DNA of 9,534 nucleotides from Conexibacteraceae bacterium (GTDB lineage: Bacteria > Actinomycetota > Thermoleophilia > Solirubrobacterales > Solirubrobacteraceae). The notes under the pieces were generated by a model. It was not told the origin of the DNA, ran no database searches, and was given only the letters and a program-made list of their open reading frames with translations. The DNA lies in NCBI GenBank assembly GCA_009785395.1, contig WQWK01000056.1, positions 1-9,534 of the forward strand, given 5' to 3'. Positions 6,788-9,534 of the stretch are shown here, in pieces; position 1 is the first letter of the stretch, and every line of letters starts with the position of its first letter. The position numbers were made by a program, and so were the translations under genes.

Positions 6788-7048
6788 CTACGGCGGCGGC
6801 GTGCGCAGCGCGTCCCCGTCGGCGAGCAGCCGCGAGGGGCTGACCCCGAGCGCGGCCGCCAGTTTGAGCAGGTTGCTGAAGCTGACGTTCCGTTCGCCCC
6901 GTTCGATCCCCCCGACGTACGTCCGATGCAGGCCGCAACGGGCCGCCAGCTCCTCCTGGGACAGCCCCGCCGCCTCACGCAATGCCCGCACGGCTCGGCC
7001 GAGCGCCTCGTGGTCTGGCGAAACCTGTCTCTGCGCGCCACCGCTCAC
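6788..7048 (-). CDS. XRE-family helix-turn-helix transcriptional regulator
   Basis: This is an 86-aa single-domain DNA-binding protein. The Cro/CI-type HTH spans about residues 16-75: LGRAVRALREAAGLSQEELAARCGL, then the recognition helix region HRTYVGGIERGERNVS, then LLKLAAALGV. There is no sensor or metallopeptidase domain; the short C-tail is Pro-ended. The start is GTG at 7048, and no better in-frame start is visible inside (Val9 is GTT). It diverges from the DIP1984 gene across a 98-base region with an AT-rich island near 7115-7140, where it may bind to control itself and the genes to the right. Its stop faces the 58-aa ORF. The family call is secure; the target is inferred. Confidence 0.9.
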   Translation of the reverse strand: MSGGAQRQVSPDHEALGRAVRALREAAGLSQEELAARCGLHRTYVGGIERGERNVSFSNLLKLAAALGVSPSRLLADGDALRTPPP

Positions 7049-7114
7049 GTTGGGCGAAGGAGCCTATCGGCCGCTTCGGCGTCAGCCGGCGATGAAGCGC
7101 AAGACCCGCCGCAG

Positions 7115-7140
7115 TGATACTTATAGTGTGCAATAATGTC
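7115..7140. promoter_or_regulatory. AT-rich promoter/operator island between XRE and DIP1984 genes
   Basis: This is a sharp AT-rich stretch in GC-rich DNA. On the plus strand it holds TATAGT at 7122-7127, a possible -10 element about 19 bases before the DIP1984 ATG. On the minus strand it reads TATAAG facing the XRE gene. No good -35 element is seen in either direction. The stretch is only weakly palindromic. Confidence 0.4.
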
Positions 7141-7146
7141 GGGACG

Positions 7147-7617
7147 ATGACGACTCTTGGAGAAGCACTCAACCAGCGATCCGACCTGCAGAAGCGGATC
7201 GCGCAGCTAAATGAGCGACTCAGCGCGAACGTCCTGGTCCAGGAGGGCGATCAGCCGGCGGAGCCGCCGGAGGAGCTGCTGGCCGAGCTCGACCGGGCCT
7301 GCGGCGAGCTCGAGCTGCTCATCACGAGGATCAATCAGACCAACGCCGTCACGAAGCTGACGAGCGGTGGAACCGTGACCGCGGCGTTGGCTCGGCGCGA
7401 CGTGTTGGCGATGCGGACCTCGGCGATCCGCGCGGCGATCAAGGGGGCCACCGACCGGGGAGGGGTGTTCGGTCGGTACAGCCGATCCGAGATCCGGATG
7501 GTGCGGCAGGTCGAGGTCGCGGCGCTGCAAATGCAAGTTGACGCCTTGGCGAAGGCCCGGCGGGAGCTCGACACCAAGCTCCAGCAACACAACTGGACCA
7601 CGCCATTGATCGAGTAG
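7147..7617 (+). CDS. DIP1984 family protein
   Basis: This is a 156-aa all-helical protein of the DIP1984 family, named after a Corynebacterium diphtheriae protein; its function is not established. Visible family features are the N-terminal TLGEALNQRSDLQKRIAQLNERL (residues 3-25), VQEGDQPAEPPEELL (31-45), the hallmark RINQTN at 61-66, LARRDVL (81-87), YSRSEI (111-116) and the C-terminal LQQHNWTTPL (145-154). The length is normal and there is no signal peptide or membrane segment, so it should be cytoplasmic. ATG 7147 is preferred, with GGGA just upstream; the frame is open 33 bases further, but the family's conserved N-terminus begins at 7147. It is transcribed away from the XRE gene and 213 bases ahead of the DUF5925 ATPase, possibly as one unit. 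Confidence 0.88.
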   Translation: MTTLGEALNQRSDLQKRIAQLNERLSANVLVQEGDQPAEPPEELLAELDRACGELELLITRINQTNAVTKLTSGGTVTAALARRDVLAMRTSAIRAAIKGATDRGGVFGRYSRSEIRMVRQVEVAALQMQVDALAKARRELDTKLQQHNWTTPLIE

Positions 7618-7830
7618 TCGGTAGCCGTCGAAGGGCGAGCGCTAGGCCAGCGGTCCGGCCAAAGGATCGCGTTCAGGGCTCGAAACCCCCAAGGATTGCG
7701 CTGGGGCGGCGCGGCGGTCACCGTCAGCCCAGCAATGCGCATCGGGGACCGCGCACGCGGCATCGAGCACAACCAGGCGCTGACTTCAGGGCGAGGGTGG
7801 GTGAGGGGACTACTGAAGCGGAGTGAACAG

Positions 7831-8985
7831 GTGACAGAACGGGAAGGAGACACAACCGCAGACGACTACGATCCATCGCCGGGCGGTCGCTCCCCGTGGG
7901 GGCGGCTGATGCTCGGCGATGAGGTCAGCCTGCCGTATTTGGGCGACACGCAGTTCGCAGCGCTGGTGTTCGAGCGAGAGATCGCGCACACGGCCGACGT
8001 GCGCTGGTCCACCGGGGCTGCGTCGCTGGATCCGATCCTGCCCCACGCGCTGACCACGGTGCGCACGGCCGGGATGAGATCGGCGCTGGTCGACCTGGCG
8101 ACGGTGTTCGATGAGGGTGCGGTCGCACTCGTGACCCTCGGGCGAGGATCGTTGCACGCCCGGATCGCCGCGCGTGAACAGGCGTTGGTGGGAGACATCG
8201 AGGGCTGGTTGCGAGACACGTTTGCGGAGCTCGAGCCATCGGAGCGCCGAGAGGTGCCGGTGCGCTTCTGGACCTGCGGCTCGCACGGCGCCAGCTCGGT
8301 GACCAGGATGATCGACGTGCCCGGATTCGAAGCGATCAAGCTGAACTACCCGCCGCTGGTCCGTGAGCGCTTGGGCGGGCTTTCCACGCCCGACTACGAG
8401 CCGCCGGCGTCCGGACAGCTCGTGCTCTGGTACGGACCGCCGGGAACCGGGAAGACCTACGCCCTGCGTGCGCTCGGCTGGGAGTGGCGACGCTGGTGCG
8501 AGCTGCACTACGTGATCGACCCCGATGTGTTCTTTGGCCAGCGAGCCGACTACATGGTCGACGTCCTGCTCGAGGGCGACGACCACTTCGGTCTTGACCA
8601 GCTCGAGGACAGCGACAAATGGCGCCTGCTGGTGCTCGAGGACACCGGCGAGCTGCTCGCCGCCGATGCGAAGGAGCGGACAGGCCAGGGCCTGTCCCGG
8701 TTGCTGAACCTGGTCGACGGCATCGTCGGACAGGGCCTACGGGTGCTGGTTCTGGTCACCACCAACGAGCCGATAGGTCGGCTGCATCCCGCCGTCGCGC
8801 GGCCGGGTCGCTGCGCCGCGCGCGTCGAGTTCGCGCGGTTCTCCGCGACCGAAGCTAGGGACTGGCTCGCCGCCCACGGCGGCGAGGCCGCGCACAATCA
8901 GTCGGCAACGCTCGCAGAGCTGTTCGCACACCTCGCGGGCGAGCAGATCGAAAGTCGCCCCCAGGTCGGCTTCCGCGCCCGATGA
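7831..8985 (+). CDS. AAA+ ATPase with N-terminal DUF5925-type domain
   Basis: From GTG 7831 this is a 384-aa protein. The first ~190 residues match the general pattern of the DUF5925 region found in actinobacterial ATPases. The C-terminal AAA core has Walker A GPPGTGKT (202-209), a Walker B-like WRLLVLEDTGEL with E270-D271 in the order typical of this family, and sensor 1 VTTNEP (N312). HPAVARPGRC supplies candidate arginine fingers (R324, R327). RLLNLVDGIVGQGLRVLVLVTTNE is FtsH/BCS1-like. GTG 7831 is chosen because GCGGAG lies seven bases before it; GTG 7801 is an alternative, and upstream extension to 7696 gives sequence that does not look conserved. No effector domain is present, so it may be a remodelling ATPase acting on a partner. 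It follows the DIP1984 gene and ends before a strong hairpin. Confidence 0.88.
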   Translation: MTEREGDTTADDYDPSPGGRSPWGRLMLGDEVSLPYLGDTQFAALVFEREIAHTADVRWSTGAASLDPILPHALTTVRTAGMRSALVDLATVFDEGAVALVTLGRGSLHARIAAREQALVGDIEGWLRDTFAELEPSERREVPVRFWTCGSHGASSVTRMIDVPGFEAIKLNYPPLVRERLGGLSTPDYEPPASGQLVLWYGPPGTGKTYALRALGWEWRRWCELHYVIDPDVFFGQRADYMVDVLLEGDDHFGLDQLEDSDKWRLLVLEDTGELLAADAKERTGQGLSRLLNLVDGIVGQGLRVLVLVTTNEPIGRLHPAVARPGRCAARVEFARFSATEARDWLAAHGGEAAHNQSATLAELFAHLAGEQIESRPQVGFRAR

Positions 8986-9016
8986 GCCGGGCAGCGAATG
9001 GCCCTGAACCTTTCGC

Positions 9017-9047
9017 GGATCGCCTGCGGCCGTTGGCCGGCCGATCC
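9017..9047 (+). terminator. GC-rich stem-loop after the DUF5925 ATPase gene
   Basis: GGATCG (9017-9022) pairs with CGATCC (9042-9047), and CGGCC (9027-9031) with GGCCG (9035-9039) around a GTT loop; the two stems are separated by an asymmetric internal loop. It begins 31 bases after the ATPase stop. No T tract follows, as is common for actinobacterial terminators. Confidence 0.5.
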
Positions 9048-9227
9048 CGCGCCGATCGCCGCCCGCGCGCTCGAGCGGACGAGTTCTCCACAGGCGCACG
9101 AGCCCGACTGATCCGGCAGGCATGTGTTTGCGCTCGATGACGACTCGGTTAAGCGTGCGCGCATTGCAGCCGATCTGGCGGATCTCGCCCGAAATCCGGC
9201 TAAAAACTGTGGCGCGGGGCGGGACCA

Positions 9228-9534
9228 ATGGCGCACATGTCTACGCAATACGGGTCACGAAGTCGGGTTCGGAGGCTGCTCGCGATTGGGCCGGTGCTCG
9301 TCCTGGGCACGCTGGTGATGCACGCCGGTCGGCACCATGGCGGCCTCGGGGTGTTCGGCCAGCCGGCGCGGCCGGTCCAGGCGGTCGACCCGGCGGTGTT
9401 CAGCAAGGGCTCGTGCATCGCCTACGCACCCACGACCGGCGACCGCCACCTGACGGTGTTCCTCGACGCCGGACACGGCGGCCTCGACCCCGGCTCGGTC
9501 GGCACGACTGAATCGGGCCGGACGATCTACGAGG
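9228..9534 (+). CDS. N-acetylmuramoyl-L-alanine amidase (Amidase_3), N-terminal part, cut by window edge
   Basis: The first 102 codons of a cell-wall amidase run off the right edge. Residues 15-31 (RRLLAIGPVLVLGTLVM) form a basic-then-hydrophobic signal or anchor segment, so the enzyme is exported. TVFLDAGHGGLDPGSVG (residues 76-92) is the zinc-binding start of the Amidase_3 fold, with H83 as the first zinc ligand; E102, the last full codon, is placed as the likely second ligand. Such enzymes cleave the amide bond between muramic acid and L-Ala in peptidoglycan. The frame has a stop at 9201, leaving ATG 9228 (GGGA three bases upstream) or ATG 9237 as starts. GDRHLTVFLDAGHGG recalls Thermoleophilia amidases. 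It is probably a housekeeping gene and the border of the accessory region. Confidence 0.85.
   Translation, partial: MAHMSTQYGSRSRVRRLLAIGPVLVLGTLVMHAGRHHGGLGVFGQPARPVQAVDPAVFSKGSCIAYAPTTGDRHLTVFLDAGHGGLDPGSVGTTESGRTIYE

Noticed and set aside
7676..7690. Stretch resembling a tRNA T-arm (GGGCTCGAAACCCC)
   Set aside because: No acceptor stem, anticodon arm or CCA-compatible end could be placed around it.
7662..7700. Direct repeat AAGGATCGCG / AAGGATTGCG in the 213-base gap before the DUF5925 gene
   Set aside because: Ten bases with one mismatch and no further context is too weak to call; nothing else was seen in this gap.
7696..7830. N-terminal extension of the DUF5925 ATPase to ATG 7696
   Set aside because: The added residues do not resemble the family, and GTG 7831 has a properly spaced GGAG-type ribosome site.
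8982..9140. 52-codon plus-strand ORF starting in an ATGA overlap with the DUF5925 gene stop
   Set aside because: The overlap is suggestive, but the product is Arg/Ala-rich with no recognisable pattern, and the strong stem-loop at 9017-9047 falls inside it, which fits a terminator better.

Overview
The window is high-GC DNA with strong G/C third-position bias, GTG/TTG starts and few Shine-Dalgarno sites. This fits an actinobacterium. The protein families point the same way, and the amidase at the right edge recalls Thermoleophilia (Solirubrobacter/Conexibacter-like) genomes; that lineage guess is inference only. No tRNA, rRNA, CRISPR array or insertion sequence was seen.

Left half (1-4681): the downstream part of a type II Wadjet (JetABCD, SMC-type) anti-plasmid operon. 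jetC enters from the left edge, already open at base 1, and ends at 3210. jetD starts at a TTG that overlaps the jetC stop. A 98-aa conserved hypothetical gene starts at an ATGA overlap with the jetD stop. The three are therefore stacked with 4-bp overlaps and probably translationally coupled. jetA, jetB and the 5' end of jetC, including Walker A, lie outside the window.

Middle (4682-7048): accessory genes. A P-loop AAA/STAND-like ATPase gene (4756-5916) is preceded by a helically phased array of TAAG repeats. It is flanked by imperfect direct repeats of about 35 bp that copy the 3' end of the 98-aa gene, so it may have been inserted or duplicated in. A convergent small hypothetical gene (6040-6438, minus) with lower-GC3 codon use follows. 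Then come a structured intergenic region with two hairpins, a 58-aa ORF (6593-6769) and a minus-strand XRE-family repressor (6788-7048).

Right part (7049-9534): an AT-rich promoter-like island separates the XRE gene from a divergent DIP1984-family helical protein (7147-7617). This is followed by a DUF5925-type AAA+ ATPase (7831-8985) and a terminator-like hairpin. The window ends in the signal-anchored N-terminus of an N-acetylmuramoyl-L-alanine amidase (9228 to edge), probably a return to ordinary cell-wall genes.

Overall this looks like a defence or accessory island. The only system recognised with confidence is type II Wadjet. The best candidates for something undescribed are the coupled 98-aa protein, and the repeat-flanked ATPase with its phased upstream repeats.
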